The notes under the pieces were generated by a model. That model had not been told where the DNA came from and searched no databases. It worked only from the letters and a program-made list of their open reading frames with translations. A program made the position numbers and the translations under genes. 64,000 nt of DNA from Pseudoduganella buxea (GTDB taxonomy: Bacteria; Pseudomonadota; Gammaproteobacteria; Burkholderiales; Burkholderiaceae_D), in NCBI RefSeq assembly GCF_009720835.1, contig NZ_WNKZ01000004.1, positions 62,001 to 126,000 of the forward strand, read 5' to 3'. Of the stretch, positions 37,140 to 46,321 are shown in pieces (position 1 is the stretch's first letter; every line of letters begins with the position of its first letter).

Positions 37140-38003
37140 TCAGGCCTGTTCGCGGTGGCGCAGGACGACGCGCTCGGCGTCGTTGAAATACTGTGCCAGC
37201 CGTTCGGCCATGTAGACCGAGCGGTGCTGGCCGCCCGTGCAGCCGATCGCCACCGTCAGGTAGCTGCGGTTGTCCTTCTTGAAGGCCGGCAGCCATTTCT
37301 CGATGAAGGCGCGGATGTCGCGGAACATCTCTTCCGCACTGGGCTGGGCATCGAGGAAGGCGATCACGGGTGCGTCGCGGCCGTTCAGGGGCCGCAGGGT
37401 CAGGTCGTAATACGGGTTCGGGATGGCGCGCACGTCGAACACATAGTCGGCATCCTGCGGCACGCCCACCTTGAAGGCGAACGATTCGAAGAACAGGGTC
37501 AGCGGCGCGTTCTCGCTTTCGACCAGGTCCTTGATCCAGCCGCGCAGCTTGTTGGCCGACAGCTCGGACGTGTCGATCACGTGGCCCAGCTGTTCGATGG
37601 CCGACAGGCGCTCGCGCTCTTCCTGGATGCATTCGATCAGCGTGCGCCGGGCGGCCGGATTCTGGCCCGGATGCAGTTCGTGCGACAGCGGGTGGCTGCG
37701 GCGCGTCTCGGAAAAGCGCGCCACCAGCGAGTGGGTGTTCGCCGTCAGGAACATCACCTTGACGTCATGGCCCTGTTCTTTCAGCTTGCGGATATCGCCC
37801 GGCAGCGTGGCCAGCGAGGCCGCGCTGCGCGCATCGACCGAGACGGCCAGCGCCGCCGTGCCTTCCTCGCACAAGGTGGCGACGAGGCTGGCCAGCAGCG
37901 CCGGCGGCAGGTTATCCACGGGGTAGAAGCCGGTGTCTTCGAGAACATTCAGGGCAACCGATTTGCCCGAGCCGGAAATGCCGGTAATGAGGACGATACG
38001 CAT
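37140..38003 (-). CDS. rapZ: RNase adapter protein RapZ
   Basis: RapZ binds small RNAs and steers RNase E in E. coli, controlling glucosamine-6-phosphate synthesis; in other bacteria the nucleotide-binding homologue YvcJ is known. The start [15 protein letters not shown] places Walker A at 8-15 and gives 287 aa. Further motifs: [25 protein letters not shown]-like [10 protein letters not shown], and the C-terminal [19 protein letters not shown]. Usually it follows hprK on the same strand; here it is 3.8 kb away with unrelated genes in between. Confidence 0.95.
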   Translation of the reverse strand: MRIVLITGISGSGKSVALNVLEDTGFYPVDNLPPALLASLVATLCEEGTAALAVSVDARSAASLATLPGDIRKLKEQGHDVKVMFLTANTHSLVARFSETRRSHPLSHELHPGQNPAARRTLIECIQEERERLSAIEQLGHVIDTSELSANKLRGWIKDLVESENAPLTLFFESFAFKVGVPQDADYVFDVRAIPNPYYDLTLRPLNGRDAPVIAFLDAQPSAEEMFRDIRAFIEKWLPAFKKDNRSYLTVAIGCTGGQHRSVYMAERLAQYFNDAERVVLRHREQA

Positions 38004-38055
38004 GCGCGCATGATACCTGAAAACCTCGCGCGCTTCGCACCGGTGCCGTCGCGGA

Positions 38056-38295
38056 TCACGTGTGGGGCGGGGCGAAAGGCCAGTGCAGCGGCGAGCCGTC
38101 GATCCACGCGCGCGCGGCGGCAAAGGCGTGGTCATGCGCCGTTTCGCGGCTGCGAAAGGTCCCGGCCGGCTGGAGCAGGCGCTGGCGTTGGGCTCCCGTT
38201 GCCTCGTCGGTTATGGTCAGTTCGTAGCCGTGTCCGTCCGGCGCGGCAATCGCGACGACGTCGATACGATGACCCCGATAGGTCTGTCCTGTCAT
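38056..38295 (-). CDS. Hypothetical 79-aa protein
   Basis: A small soluble protein with a mixed charge pattern: [40 protein letters not shown] and [10 protein letters not shown]. The repeated strand-turn layout and final helix suggest a compact beta-alpha domain. No signal peptide or membrane segment is present. It lies between the antiporter and rapZ on the same strand with gaps of about 50 bases. Codon use resembles its neighbours, so it is probably expressed. Family not recognised. Confidence 0.65.
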   Translation of the reverse strand: MTGQTYRGHRIDVVAIAAPDGHGYELTITDEATGAQRQRLLQPAGTFRSRETAHDHAFAAARAWIDGSPLHWPFAPPHT

Positions 38296-38353
38296 GCTCG
38301 CCTCTCCCTGGCAGTCCTGCGTGGGACTGCCTTTGGTATGCCCTCGGATAGTG

Positions 38354-39631
38354 TTACTTGCGCCAGAAGCGGTCCAGCAGCGGCGTGACGCTGGTGCCGT
38401 GCACGACGATCGACAGCACGATCACGGCCAGGGTCAGGTTGATCAGGTCCTGGGCCAGCGCCGGTGGCAGGCCATGGTTGATCGCGTACATCAGGTAGTA
38501 CAGGGAACCGATGCCGCGTACGCCGAACCAGGCGGCGATGACGCGCATGCGCGGGCTGGTGTGGCTGCCCTTGAGCGCCACCAGCACGCTGACGGGGCGG
38601 GCGATGAAGAACAGGAACAGGGCCGCCGCCCAGCTGCGCCAGTCGAACAGCAAGGTCGTCACGGCGCCGCCCAGCAGCAGCACCAGGGTCAGTTCCGACA
38701 GGCGTTCAAGGTGCTCCTTGAACAGCAAGGTGTTGGCGCTGACTGTTTCCGGGGTCTGCTGTTCCGCCTCTTCCTGCGTCAGCGGCGTCGTGGCGGCCAC
38801 TTGCGCGGCCGTGCGGCGCGCCAGCATCTGTTCGGTCTGGCGCAGGGCAACGCCGGCGCAGAACACGGCCAGGAAGGCCCACACGTGGGCGGCCAGCCCC
38901 AGGCCGTAGACGACGCCGATCAGGCCCAGCCCCATCAGGTCGTCCAGCACCTCGTGGCCGGGCCGGCTGCGGCGCAGGCTGAAATTGAGGCGTGCCAGCC
39001 CGGCGCCGCAGGCCACGCCGATGACGATCGCTCCCAGCGTGCCCCAGATCAGCTCGACGGCAAACCAGCGCATGCCCCACTGGCCCAGGTCGTGCAGGCC
39101 CAGCAGGCCCAGTCCCAGCATCACGAAGGGGAAGGCGCTGCCGTCGTTCATGCCCGCCTCGCAGCCGAGGGTGAAGCGCAAGGGGTCGTCGTCGCCGGCG
39201 TGGCGCAGCTGCACATCCGAAGCCAGCACGGGATCGGTCGGCGCCAGCAGCGCCCCCATCAGGATGCCGGCGCCCAGCGGCATGTCCAGCACCATGCAGC
39301 AGAACAGGGCAATCAGGCCGACCGACAGCACCATCGCCAGCCAGGCCAGCCGGATCGGCGGCCCCCAGCGGCGCATGCTGAACGGTACCGGCATCTTGAT
39401 CCCGGCCGAAAACAGGGAAATGAGCACGGCCACTTCCGTCAGCACTTCCAGCAGGGGCGCGGCGGAGAAGATATCGAAGGCGAAGAGGTTCAGGCCGACC
39501 GGACCGAGCACGATGCCGATGGCCAGGTAGATGATGGCCGACGTGAAGGGCAGGCGGGAGATCGGCGTGCCCCACAGGCCGCGTGCCAGCATCAGCAAAC
39601 CCAGCAGCAAAAACCACTGGTAATTCGCCAT
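38354..39631 (-). CDS. CPA1-type sodium/proton antiporter
   Basis: The start MANYQWFLLLGLLMLARGL gives 425 aa; an upstream in-frame start would add a non-conserved stretch. About twelve membrane segments are seen. The conserved exchanger region is LLAPTDPVLASDVQ, with GCEAGMNDGSAFPFVML and LGLIGVVYGLGL; the aspartates in TDP and MNDG are the type used for ion exchange. A charged loop (about residues 295-330) divides the helices. Near the C-terminus is WFGVRGIGSLYYLMYA. It is predicted to export sodium or potassium against protons. It is divergent from the desaturase gene. Confidence 0.9.
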   Translation of the reverse strand: MANYQWFLLLGLLMLARGLWGTPISRLPFTSAIIYLAIGIVLGPVGLNLFAFDIFSAAPLLEVLTEVAVLISLFSAGIKMPVPFSMRRWGPPIRLAWLAMVLSVGLIALFCCMVLDMPLGAGILMGALLAPTDPVLASDVQLRHAGDDDPLRFTLGCEAGMNDGSAFPFVMLGLGLLGLHDLGQWGMRWFAVELIWGTLGAIVIGVACGAGLARLNFSLRRSRPGHEVLDDLMGLGLIGVVYGLGLAAHVWAFLAVFCAGVALRQTEQMLARRTAAQVAATTPLTQEEAEQQTPETVSANTLLFKEHLERLSELTLVLLLGGAVTTLLFDWRSWAAALFLFFIARPVSVLVALKGSHTSPRMRVIAAWFGVRGIGSLYYLMYAINHGLPPALAQDLINLTLAVIVLSIVVHGTSVTPLLDRFWRK

Positions 39632-40020
39632 GACGCTTACGATGGGGGTGTCGCCGGCCGGGTTCAATGCGCGGGCGCCGCTGGCAGCAAGGTTGGTGGA
39701 GGCGGTGGCGGCGCGAACTGGCCGCGCCGCGCCGGATGCGTGGCCCACTGGGGCGGATGCTGCGCCTTCTTCAGTACCATGATCGTTCGACTTGCCTTTG
39801 CATGATGACTTCCGGCCTGGACTTGCGGGTATTGTTTGTCACACCAGCGTAACACGGTATGCCGCAATGGAAGCCACATTGACGTGCGGTGAACGCGTGC
39901 TGCCGCCAGGCCATGGCGCACGCTGCGAAATTCATTGCTCGTGGCGGCGCCGCAGGCGTAGACTCGAAGCGTCGTCATACGGGCCGCGCCGTGGTCCGAT
40001 GAGATTGACGGAGTACCAGC
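39632..40020. other. Divergent intergenic region, no convincing gene
   Basis: This 389-bp stretch separates the antiporter and desaturase. A minus-strand open frame (39664-39780, 38 codons, proline-rich end) has no clear ribosome binding site and is not called. No strong sigma-70 promoter was recognised, but both divergent genes must have one here. Confidence 0.6.
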
Positions 40021-41190
40021 ATGGAATTTCTTACCACGGGCCTCACGGAGGCCGGGGTCGCATCCATCGTCCTGTACACGCTGGTCACGACCCATGTGAC
40101 CATTATCGGCGTGACAGTCTTTCTCCACCGTTCGCAAGCGCACCGTGCGGTAACATTGCATCCCGTTATCAGTCACCTGCTGCGGTTCTGGCTGTGGCTG
40201 ACGACGGGCATGGTCACGCGCGAATGGGTGGCCATCCACCGCGCCCACCATGCCCATTGCGAAAGGCCGGGGGACCCGCACAGTCCCGTCCTGCTGGGCA
40301 TCGGCAAGGTGCTGCTGCAAGGTGCCGAGCTGTACCGCAGCGCCGCGGCGGACCGGGAACTTATCGAGCGCTACGGCGCCGGCACGCCGGACGACTGGGT
40401 GGAGCGCCACGTGTACAGCCGCTATACATGGCAGGGCGTCGGCGCGCTGCTGGTGCTGGACCTGCTGCTGTTCGGCGTCATCGGCGCCACCGTGTGGGCC
40501 GTGCAGATGCTGTGGATTCCCGTGCTGGCAGCCGGCGTCATCAACGGCGCCGGCCACTACTGGGGCTACCGCAATTTCGACTGCCCGGAAGCGGCCACCA
40601 ACCTGCTGCCGCTGGGCCTGCTGATTGGCGGCGAGGAGCTGCACAACAACCACCATGCCTTCGCCAGCTCGGCCAGGATGTCCGTCAAGTGGTATGAATT
40701 CGACGCCGGCTGGCTGTATATCTGCCTGCTGCGCGCGCTGGGCCTGGCACGGGTGCGGCCGTTGCCGGCGCCACCCCAGCGGGCCGCCGGCAAGACCGAT
40801 GTCGACATGCGCACCTTGGCCATCGTGCTGGCCAACCGTGCCCGCGTCATGGCCGAACTGAGCGGGGCACTGCAGCGCGTGTGGCGCCAGGAGACGGCGA
40901 CCTTGCGCCGCTTCGATCCGGCCCTGTGGCGCGGCGCGCGGCGGCTGCTGCACCGCGATCCCGGCTACCTCAGCGGTGAGCAGGCCCATCGCTTGCAACA
41001 GGTGCTGGCGCACAGCGAGCTGCTGCGCCACATCCACGAGCTGCGCAGCGAACTGGCCACCTTGTGGCGCCGTTCGCACGCCAGCCCCGAGCAACTGCTT
41101 GAGACCTTGAAGAGCTGGTGCGCCCGGGCCGAAGCGTCGGCCTGCGAACCGTTGCGGCGCTACGCCCTGCGCCTGCGCAGCTATATATGA
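40021..41190 (+). CDS. Acyl-CoA/fatty acid desaturase, DesA/delta-9 type
   Basis: A membrane di-iron desaturase of 389 aa. The three histidine boxes are HRSQAH at 36-41, HRAHHAH at 73-79 and HNNHHAF near 207-213. Hydrophobic segments around them give the four-helix layout. Such enzymes introduce a cis double bond into a saturated acyl chain to adjust membrane fluidity. The last 120 residues form an unusual arginine-rich, helical extension (LANRARVMAELSGALQRV and beyond) that is absent from the minimal enzyme. A 114-aa gene follows seven bases later. Confidence 0.92.
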   Translation: MEFLTTGLTEAGVASIVLYTLVTTHVTIIGVTVFLHRSQAHRAVTLHPVISHLLRFWLWLTTGMVTREWVAIHRAHHAHCERPGDPHSPVLLGIGKVLLQGAELYRSAAADRELIERYGAGTPDDWVERHVYSRYTWQGVGALLVLDLLLFGVIGATVWAVQMLWIPVLAAGVINGAGHYWGYRNFDCPEAATNLLPLGLLIGGEELHNNHHAFASSARMSVKWYEFDAGWLYICLLRALGLARVRPLPAPPQRAAGKTDVDMRTLAIVLANRARVMAELSGALQRVWRQETATLRRFDPALWRGARRLLHRDPGYLSGEQAHRLQQVLAHSELLRHIHELRSELATLWRRSHASPEQLLETLKSWCARAEASACEPLRRYALRLRSYI

Positions 41191-41197
41191 ACCCCGT

Positions 41198-41542
41198 ATG
41201 AGTCCCGGCGCCATGGACCCGGCCGACGATCCGCGCAAGCTGGCCGAGCGCTGCGAAATCGCCTTCGACGGCCGCCGCTACCTGTACCGCCAGTACCGCT
41301 ACGACCGCCTCGACGATGCCCTGCGCTACGCCCAACTGGACCGGCAGCGCCCCGGCTTCAAACCCGACCCCGCCTTCCTGCCCCGCTGGGAAGCACCGCT
41401 GCAACCGGACGCCGCCCAGCAAGCCCTGATGGCCCCGGCCGGCATCGGCTTCGCCGACGGCTACTACCTGTTTGGTGGATATCGCTATGAACTCCTGGAG
41501 GATGCGCTGGCGTATGTGGGGAAGGTGAGCGAGAGGATGTAG
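41198..41542 (+). CDS. Hypothetical 114-aa protein with internal duplication
   Basis: No family is recognised. The protein contains two similar segments of about 22 residues: FDGRRYLYRQYRYDRLDDAL near 23-42 and FADGYYLFGGYRYELLEDAL near 85-104. Each reads as a beta hairpin followed by a helix, so the protein may be two copies of one small domain. A proline-rich linker joins them. The start is seven bases after the desaturase stop, so it may be co-expressed with it. No signal peptide or membrane segment. Confidence 0.65.
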   Translation: MSPGAMDPADDPRKLAERCEIAFDGRRYLYRQYRYDRLDDALRYAQLDRQRPGFKPDPAFLPRWEAPLQPDAAQQALMAPAGIGFADGYYLFGGYRYELLEDALAYVGKVSERM

Positions 41543-41816
41543 CGGCCGCCCTGCACCAGGCATTCGCCGTTGATGGCACCAAAACCGGGGACAGTCCCCT
41601 GTTTCCAGGAAATACCGCGCGGACGAACGGCAGAGCCCGTGTCAACATCGGGGTCAGGCACCGATCTCGCCACGATGAGCTCGTTCAGCAACCCGAGTCG
41701 CCGCTCATCGCCTGTCTCTGGTGAAGCTGGGGTTTCGGCGAGCACGGCTCGGCGCCAGCGGAACGGCGTGCGCCTGCAAGCGCACGCTCCTTACCAGCCT
41801 CGCAATGAGGGCGACT
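41543..41816. repeat. Repeat-bearing intergenic region before hprK
   Basis: This stretch includes a GGGGACAGTCCCC palindrome (41587-41599, flanked by AAACC and TGTTT) and a partial copy of the right half of the 78-bp unit (about 41638-41662, GTGTCAACATCGGGGTCAGG). The rest is composed of short, low-quality open frames. No gene is supported. Confidence 0.7.
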
Positions 41817-42752
41817 TTAGTCGCCACTCATTGCTTGGCGCTGGCGTTCCATGAACTCCTGCAAGGTATCGATCCCCCGCAGCTGCAGGATGGTATTCCT
41901 CACGGCCGCCTCCAGCAGCACGGCGATATTGCGGCCGGCGGCGACGGGAATGACGACCTTGCGGATCGGCAATCCCAGCACGTCCTCGGTGGGGAACTGG
42001 AACGGCAGGCGTTCCACTTCCTCTTCCAACGCCGAGCGGCGCACCAGGTGGACGATCAGCTTCAGGCGCATCTTGCGGCGTACGGCCGTCTCGCCGAAGA
42101 TGGCCTTGATGTCGAGCAGGCCCAGGCCGCGCACTTCGAGCAGGTTCTGCAGCAGGGGCGGGCAGCGGCCCTCGATCATGTTCGGCGCGATGCGGGAGAA
42201 CTCCACCGCGTCGTCGGCCACCAGGCCGTGGCTGCGCGAGATCAGTTCCAGGCCCAGCTCGCTTTTACCGAGGCCGGAGTCGCCCGTGATCAGCACGCCC
42301 ACGCCCAGCACGTCCATGAACACGCCATGCATGATGATGCGTTGTGCCAACTTCTTCGACAGGTAGACGCGCAGGAAGTCAATCACTTGCGCGGCCGGCA
42401 GCGGCGTGGAAAACAGCGGGATGTTTTTCTCGTCGCAGATGGCGAGGATGTCGGGCGGCGTTTCCAGGCCCTGCGCAATGATCAGCGCGGGCGGGCCGCC
42501 GGCGATCAACTCGCCGATGACGTGGGCGCGGGTCAGCGCCTTGAGGCGGTGGTAATAGTTGATTTCCTGGTGGCCGAAGACCTGGATGCGGCCCGGGTGG
42601 ATCGTGTTCAGGTGGCCCACCTGGTCCGCGGCTGAAGCGGCGTCACCCGAGATTTGCCGTTCGCCGCCGGGAAAGCCGGCGAACCAGCCAAGTTGCAAAG
42701 TCTCCCGATTATCGTCGTACAGCCGTTGGATCGTCAGTGGAGATTGCAACAT
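41817..42752 (-). CDS. hprK: HPr kinase/phosphorylase
   Basis: HprK phosphorylates HPr on serine with ATP and reverses the reaction with phosphate, part of the partial PTS of Betaproteobacteria. The 311-aa protein has a substrate-binding N-domain (1-130). The P-loop GDSGLGKS is at 157-164, the [11 protein letters not shown] segment follows, and the HprK signature [11 protein letters not shown] near 206-216. Its C-terminus is family-like ([16 protein letters not shown]). It lies 33 bases after ptsN, in the standard order. Confidence 0.96.
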   Translation of the reverse strand: MLQSPLTIQRLYDDNRETLQLGWFAGFPGGERQISGDAASAADQVGHLNTIHPGRIQVFGHQEINYYHRLKALTRAHVIGELIAGGPPALIIAQGLETPPDILAICDEKNIPLFSTPLPAAQVIDFLRVYLSKKLAQRIIMHGVFMDVLGVGVLITGDSGLGKSELGLELISRSHGLVADDAVEFSRIAPNMIEGRCPPLLQNLLEVRGLGLLDIKAIFGETAVRRKMRLKLIVHLVRRSALEEEVERLPFQFPTEDVLGLPIRKVVIPVAAGRNIAVLLEAAVRNTILQLRGIDTLQEFMERQRQAMSGD

Positions 42753-42785
42753 GATGTTACCTGTGGAAAATGTCGATCCCTAAGT

Positions 42786-43268
42786 TTAACCCGCCGCCTG
42801 CAGGCTGGGTTGCCAATTGACGATACGGCGGTACACCGACGCCGCGTCCGGGTCCGTGGCCAGCGCCGTGCGGAAGCCGTCGTCGGAAAACATCTCGGCG
42901 ATTTCTGACAGGATTTCCAGGTGCTGCTGGGTCACGTGATCCGGAATCAGCAGGAAGAACAGCAGGTTGACGGGCTTGCCGTCGGGCGATTCGAACGGGA
43001 TCGGCTCTGCCAGGCGAACAAAGGCCGCCAGCGGCGTCTTCAGGCTCTTCGAGCCCTTGATGCGCCCATGCGGCACGGCGACGCCATGGCCCAGGCCGGT
43101 CGAACCGAGGCGCTCGCGCGCGAACAGGTTGTCCGACACGGTAGACCGGGCAATGCCGCAATTGTTCTCGAAGATCAGGCCGGCTTGCTCGAAAGCGCGC
43201 TTCTTGCTCGAGACTTCCAGATCCAGCTGGACGTTCTCGGGCGATAGGATTTTACTCAGGTTGTTCAT
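42786..43268 (-). CDS. ptsN: PTS IIA-like nitrogen-regulatory protein
   Basis: PtsN (EIIA-Ntr) is a phosphoryl-relay protein that regulates potassium uptake and other targets without sugar transport. The start MNNLSKILSPENVQLDLEVS gives 160 aa. The phosphorylated His67 is in GHGVAVPHGRI. The PTS_IIA_2 fold is followed through PVNLLFFLLIPD and HLEILSEIAEMF. It is the first gene of a ptsN-hprK unit. In related genomes it directly follows hpf; here it lies 8.5 kb away on the opposite strand. Confidence 0.96.
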   Translation of the reverse strand: MNNLSKILSPENVQLDLEVSSKKRAFEQAGLIFENNCGIARSTVSDNLFARERLGSTGLGHGVAVPHGRIKGSKSLKTPLAAFVRLAEPIPFESPDGKPVNLLFFLLIPDHVTQQHLEILSEIAEMFSDDGFRTALATDPDAASVYRRIVNWQPSLQAAG

Positions 43269-43585
43269 AACGCGACGTGATATGGTGCGGCGCACAAAAG
43301 GGACTGGCGAGCAGAATTATAGGCCTCTTTGTCCGTCGTGTAACTTGAAATTGCTCGGCCCGGCTGGCGTACTGGCGGGTTCCGGCGCTGTGCTAAAGCA
43401 ACAAACAAACTAACAAAATTGCAATATCGCCAAAATGCGCTATTTGTACGTTAAAACCGCCGCGATCGCCGGTTTTTGCTCGGCAATTACAGCTGCAACC
43501 AATTTTTTCGTGCTCACAACAATCCTACCCCGATCCACCTGAGGCTGAGCACATTGCCCATGCAAAAGTTTTGATGGGGCACAAT
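43269..43585. other. Intergenic region upstream of ptsN and downstream of queF
   Basis: This 317-bp stretch has lower GC than its surroundings (especially 43380-43530). A short minus-strand frame ending near 43440 overlaps the end of queF and has no family or ribosome binding site, so no gene is called. It presumably holds the ptsN promoter and queF terminator, but none is clear. Confidence 0.6.
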
Positions 43586-44419
43586 TTATTGCCTTGCGTT
43601 GCGCAGATTGGACGGTCGGCCCGCTGTGGTGCAGTTGGTGCGCCATGGGTTGATATCAAGACCGCCACGCCGGGTATAGCGGGCATACACGGTCAGGTGC
43701 TGGGGACGGCACTGGCGCAGAATATCCGTGAAGATGCGCTCCACGCACTGTTCGTGGAATTCGTTGTGCTCGCGGAAACCGATCAGGTATTTCAGCAGGC
43801 TTTCCTGGTCGATCTGGGGGCCGGAATAAATGATCTGCACGCTGCCCCAGTCCGGCTGGCCCGTGACGAGGCAATTCGATTTCAGCAGGTGCGACACGAG
43901 GGTTTCCTCGACGGGCAGTTCGTCGAAATTGGCTTTCAGCAGTTCCGGCTGGGGAGAATAGCTGTCCACTTCGATATCGAGGCGGTCCAGCAGCAGGCCG
44001 TCCAGCTCGCCCATCTGCAGCGTGCCGAAATCTTCCTGCATCGTCAGTACGACGTGGACGTTGGCGCCGACGGCGGCCGACAAATCCTGCTGCAGCAGTT
44101 CGCGCAGCGCGTCCGGACCGCCCAGGCGGGTCTGGTTGAACGAGTTCAGGTACAGCTTGAAGGACTTCGATTCGATGATGTTCGGCGAATCGGCCGGCAC
44201 GGTAATGCGCGCCACGGCCACCTGCGGCTTGCCCCGCATGTTCAGCCACGACAGCTCGTAGGCATTCCACACGTCCACGCCAAAGAAGGGCAGGGTGCCG
44301 GACAGGCCCAGCTCATCGCGCTTGCCCTGGCGCGCGATAGGGAACAGCAATTCCGGCGCGTAATCCGTACGGTAAGCGGAGTTTTTCCCCAGGGGAGATT
44401 GATCAGCGGTATTCGTCAT
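43586..44419 (-). CDS. queF: NADPH-dependent 7-cyano-7-deazaguanine reductase
   Basis: QueF reduces preQ0 to preQ1 in queuosine tRNA modification. The start [20 protein letters not shown] gives 277 aa, the long (type II) form. The QueF motif [14 protein letters not shown] is at 83-96. The C-terminal half holds the nucleophilic Cys183 in [15 protein letters not shown] and the substrate-binding [12 protein letters not shown] longer start runs through the palindromic repeat and is rejected. The other queuosine genes are not in the window. Confidence 0.96.
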   Translation of the reverse strand: MTNTADQSPLGKNSAYRTDYAPELLFPIARQGKRDELGLSGTLPFFGVDVWNAYELSWLNMRGKPQVAVARITVPADSPNIIESKSFKLYLNSFNQTRLGGPDALRELLQQDLSAAVGANVHVVLTMQEDFGTLQMGELDGLLLDRLDIEVDSYSPQPELLKANFDELPVEETLVSHLLKSNCLVTGQPDWGSVQIIYSGPQIDQESLLKYLIGFREHNEFHEQCVERIFTDILRQCRPQHLTVYARYTRRGGLDINPWRTNCTTAGRPSNLRNARQ

Positions 44420-44482
44420 GGCGGGCCTGCGGTTGTCAGCATCAAAGCCCGCCATGGTAGCGCAAATCGCCCCCGCCCGCTG

Positions 44483-44521
44483 TTGCTCATAAAATGGGGA
44501 CAGACCCCAATTTATGAGCAA
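44483..44521. repeat. GGGGACAGACCCC palindromic repeat, copy 1 of pair
   Basis: An inverted repeat TTGCTCATAAAATGGGG and CCCCAATTTATGAGCAA (arms 44483-44499 and 44505-44521) surrounds ACAGA. It lies between ilvA and queF and can form a long hairpin. Confidence 0.8.
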
Positions 44522-44531
44522 CTATTGCCCG

Positions 44532-44556
44532 AAAAATGGGGTCTGTCCCCATTTTT
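44532..44556. repeat. GGGGTCTGTCCCC palindromic repeat, copy 2 of pair, ilvA terminator-like
   Basis: AAAAATGGGG-TCTGT-CCCCATTTTT is a perfect 10-bp hairpin touching the ilvA stop codon (44555-44557). With its T-run it resembles an intrinsic terminator on both strands. Confidence 0.8.
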
Positions 44557-46087
44557 ACAGAAACAGTTTATAGACGGGGTTTTGCGTTTCGTCCCAGTAG
44601 CGGTAGCCGAGGGTGGCGAGGAAGTTGGCGAACTCGTCCATCTCTTCCGGGGGGACCTGCAGGCCGATCAGGATGCGGCCCACGTCGCCGCCTTGCGAGC
44701 GGTAGTGGCACAGCGAGATGTTCCAGTTCGGCGCCATGCTGTCCAGGAAACGCATCAGCGCGCCCGGGCGTTCCGGGAATTCGAAGCGGTACAGCAGCTC
44801 GTCCTTCGCCAGTGCGCTGCGCCCGCCCACCAGGTGGCGCAGGTGGGTCTTGGCCAGCTCGTCGTTGGTCAGGTCCAGCGTGCGGAAGTCGTGCTCCTCG
44901 AAGCGGCGCGCCAGCGCGGTCGACTCGTTGCGGTCGGCGATCTGGATACCGACGAAGACGTGGGCTTCGTCCTTGTCGCTGATGCGGTAGTTGAACTCCG
45001 TCACGTTGCGGGGGCCGACGAGCGAGCAGAAGCGCTTGAAGCTGCCGCGCTGCTCGGCCATCGTCACGGCGAACACGGCCTCGCGGAACTCGCCCAGCTC
45101 GGCGCGCTCGGCCACGAAGCGCAGCCGGTCGAAGTTCATGTTGGCGCCGCAGGCGATCGTCACCAGGGTTTCGTTCTTGATGGGATTGGCCGTCAGCTCG
45201 GCCCGCTCGACATAGGCCTTGGCGCCGGCGATGGCCAGGGCCCCGGCCGGTTCCAGGATGGAGCGCGTGTCGGTGAAGACGTCCTTGATGGCGGCGCAGA
45301 TGGCATCCGTGTCGACGATGATGATGTCGTCCACGTACTGCTGCGCCAGGCGGAAGTTTTCCTCGCCGACCAGGCGCACGGCGGTGCCGTCCGAGAACAA
45401 GCCCACGTCCGGCAGGGTGACCCGTTCGCCCGCCTTCAGGCTGCGGGCCATGGCGTCGGAGTCCAGCGTCTGCACGCCGATGATCTTGATGTCCGGGCGC
45501 ACCGCCTTGACATAGGCCGCCACGCCCGAGATCAGGCCGCCGCCGCCGATGGCGCAGAAGATGGCGTGGATGGGGCCGGAATGCTGGCGCAGGATTTCCA
45601 TGCCGATGGTGCCCTGGCCGGCGATCACGTCCGGATCGTCGAAGGGGTGGACGAAGGTCAGCTTCTGTTCCTGCTCCAGGATCAAGGCATGGTTGTAGGC
45701 ATCCGTGTACGACTCGCCGTGCAGCACGATTTCGACATTGTCGCCGCCGCGCGCCTTGACGGCGTCGATCTTCACCGTCGGCGTCGTCGTCGGCATGGCG
45801 ATGACGGCCCGGCAACCCAGCTTGGCTGCGGACAGGGCCACGCCCTGCGCGTGGTTGCCGGCCGAGGCGCAGATGACGCCCCGCTTCAGCTGCGCTTCCG
45901 ACAGGTGGGCCATCTTGTTGTAGGCGCCCCGTACCTTGAAGCTGAACACGTCCTGCACGTCCTCGCGCTTGAAATAAATTCGGTTCTGGTAGCGCTGCGA
46001 CAGGGTCGGCGCCAATTCCAGCGGCGTTTCGGAAGCGACGTCGTAGACGCGCGCGGTCAGGATTTTCTTCAGGTAGTCGATTGTCAT
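44555..46087 (-). CDS. ilvA: Threonine ammonia-lyase (biosynthetic)
   Basis: IlvA deaminates threonine to 2-oxobutanoate, the first step of isoleucine synthesis, and is feedback-inhibited by isoleucine. The 510-aa long form has the PLP domain (1-320) and two ACT-like regulatory domains (about 330-510). The PLP lysine is K51 in SFKVRGAYNKM; the phosphate loop CGANMNF and SAGNHAQGVAL are also visible. The stop codon lies at the edge of a palindromic repeat. A YqaA-type gene is divergent upstream. Confidence 0.96.
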   Translation of the reverse strand: MTIDYLKKILTARVYDVASETPLELAPTLSQRYQNRIYFKREDVQDVFSFKVRGAYNKMAHLSEAQLKRGVICASAGNHAQGVALSAAKLGCRAVIAMPTTTPTVKIDAVKARGGDNVEIVLHGESYTDAYNHALILEQEQKLTFVHPFDDPDVIAGQGTIGMEILRQHSGPIHAIFCAIGGGGLISGVAAYVKAVRPDIKIIGVQTLDSDAMARSLKAGERVTLPDVGLFSDGTAVRLVGEENFRLAQQYVDDIIIVDTDAICAAIKDVFTDTRSILEPAGALAIAGAKAYVERAELTANPIKNETLVTIACGANMNFDRLRFVAERAELGEFREAVFAVTMAEQRGSFKRFCSLVGPRNVTEFNYRISDKDEAHVFVGIQIADRNESTALARRFEEHDFRTLDLTNDELAKTHLRHLVGGRSALAKDELLYRFEFPERPGALMRFLDSMAPNWNISLCHYRSQGGDVGRILIGLQVPPEEMDEFANFLATLGYRYWDETQNPVYKLFL

Positions 46088-46227
46088 GGTCTTCGAAGTC
46101 GGTTTGGCCGGATCGTTCCGGTGTGAGACTGCATGTCAACGGCGGGTAACCGGGCGGGCACGAAGCCAGGGCCGTGCGGGTCTGCGCGGACTGTTCATTC
46201 GTGCGGGATGTGCTGGGTGCAACTCAT

Positions 46228-46233
46228 TATAAT
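46228..46233 (+). promoter_or_regulatory. Candidate -10 upstream of the YqaA gene
   Basis: A perfect TATAAT lies about 90 bases before the YqaA start. There is no convincing -35, so it is tentative. Confidence 0.35.
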
Positions 46234-46321
46234 GGACTCCCCACGCTGCCTTCAAAGTTCCCGATGATCGTCTCCGCACCATGCCTGCCAACATGATCGC
46301 CAACACGATCCACCTTGCGCC

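Noticed and set aside
39664-39780. 38-codon proline-rich frame before the antiporter
   Set aside because: No convincing ribosome binding site or conserved pattern; could be real but is not supported.
43440-43646. Small minus-strand frame overlapping the end of queF
   Set aside because: No ribosome binding site or family, and it overlaps queF by about 60 bases.
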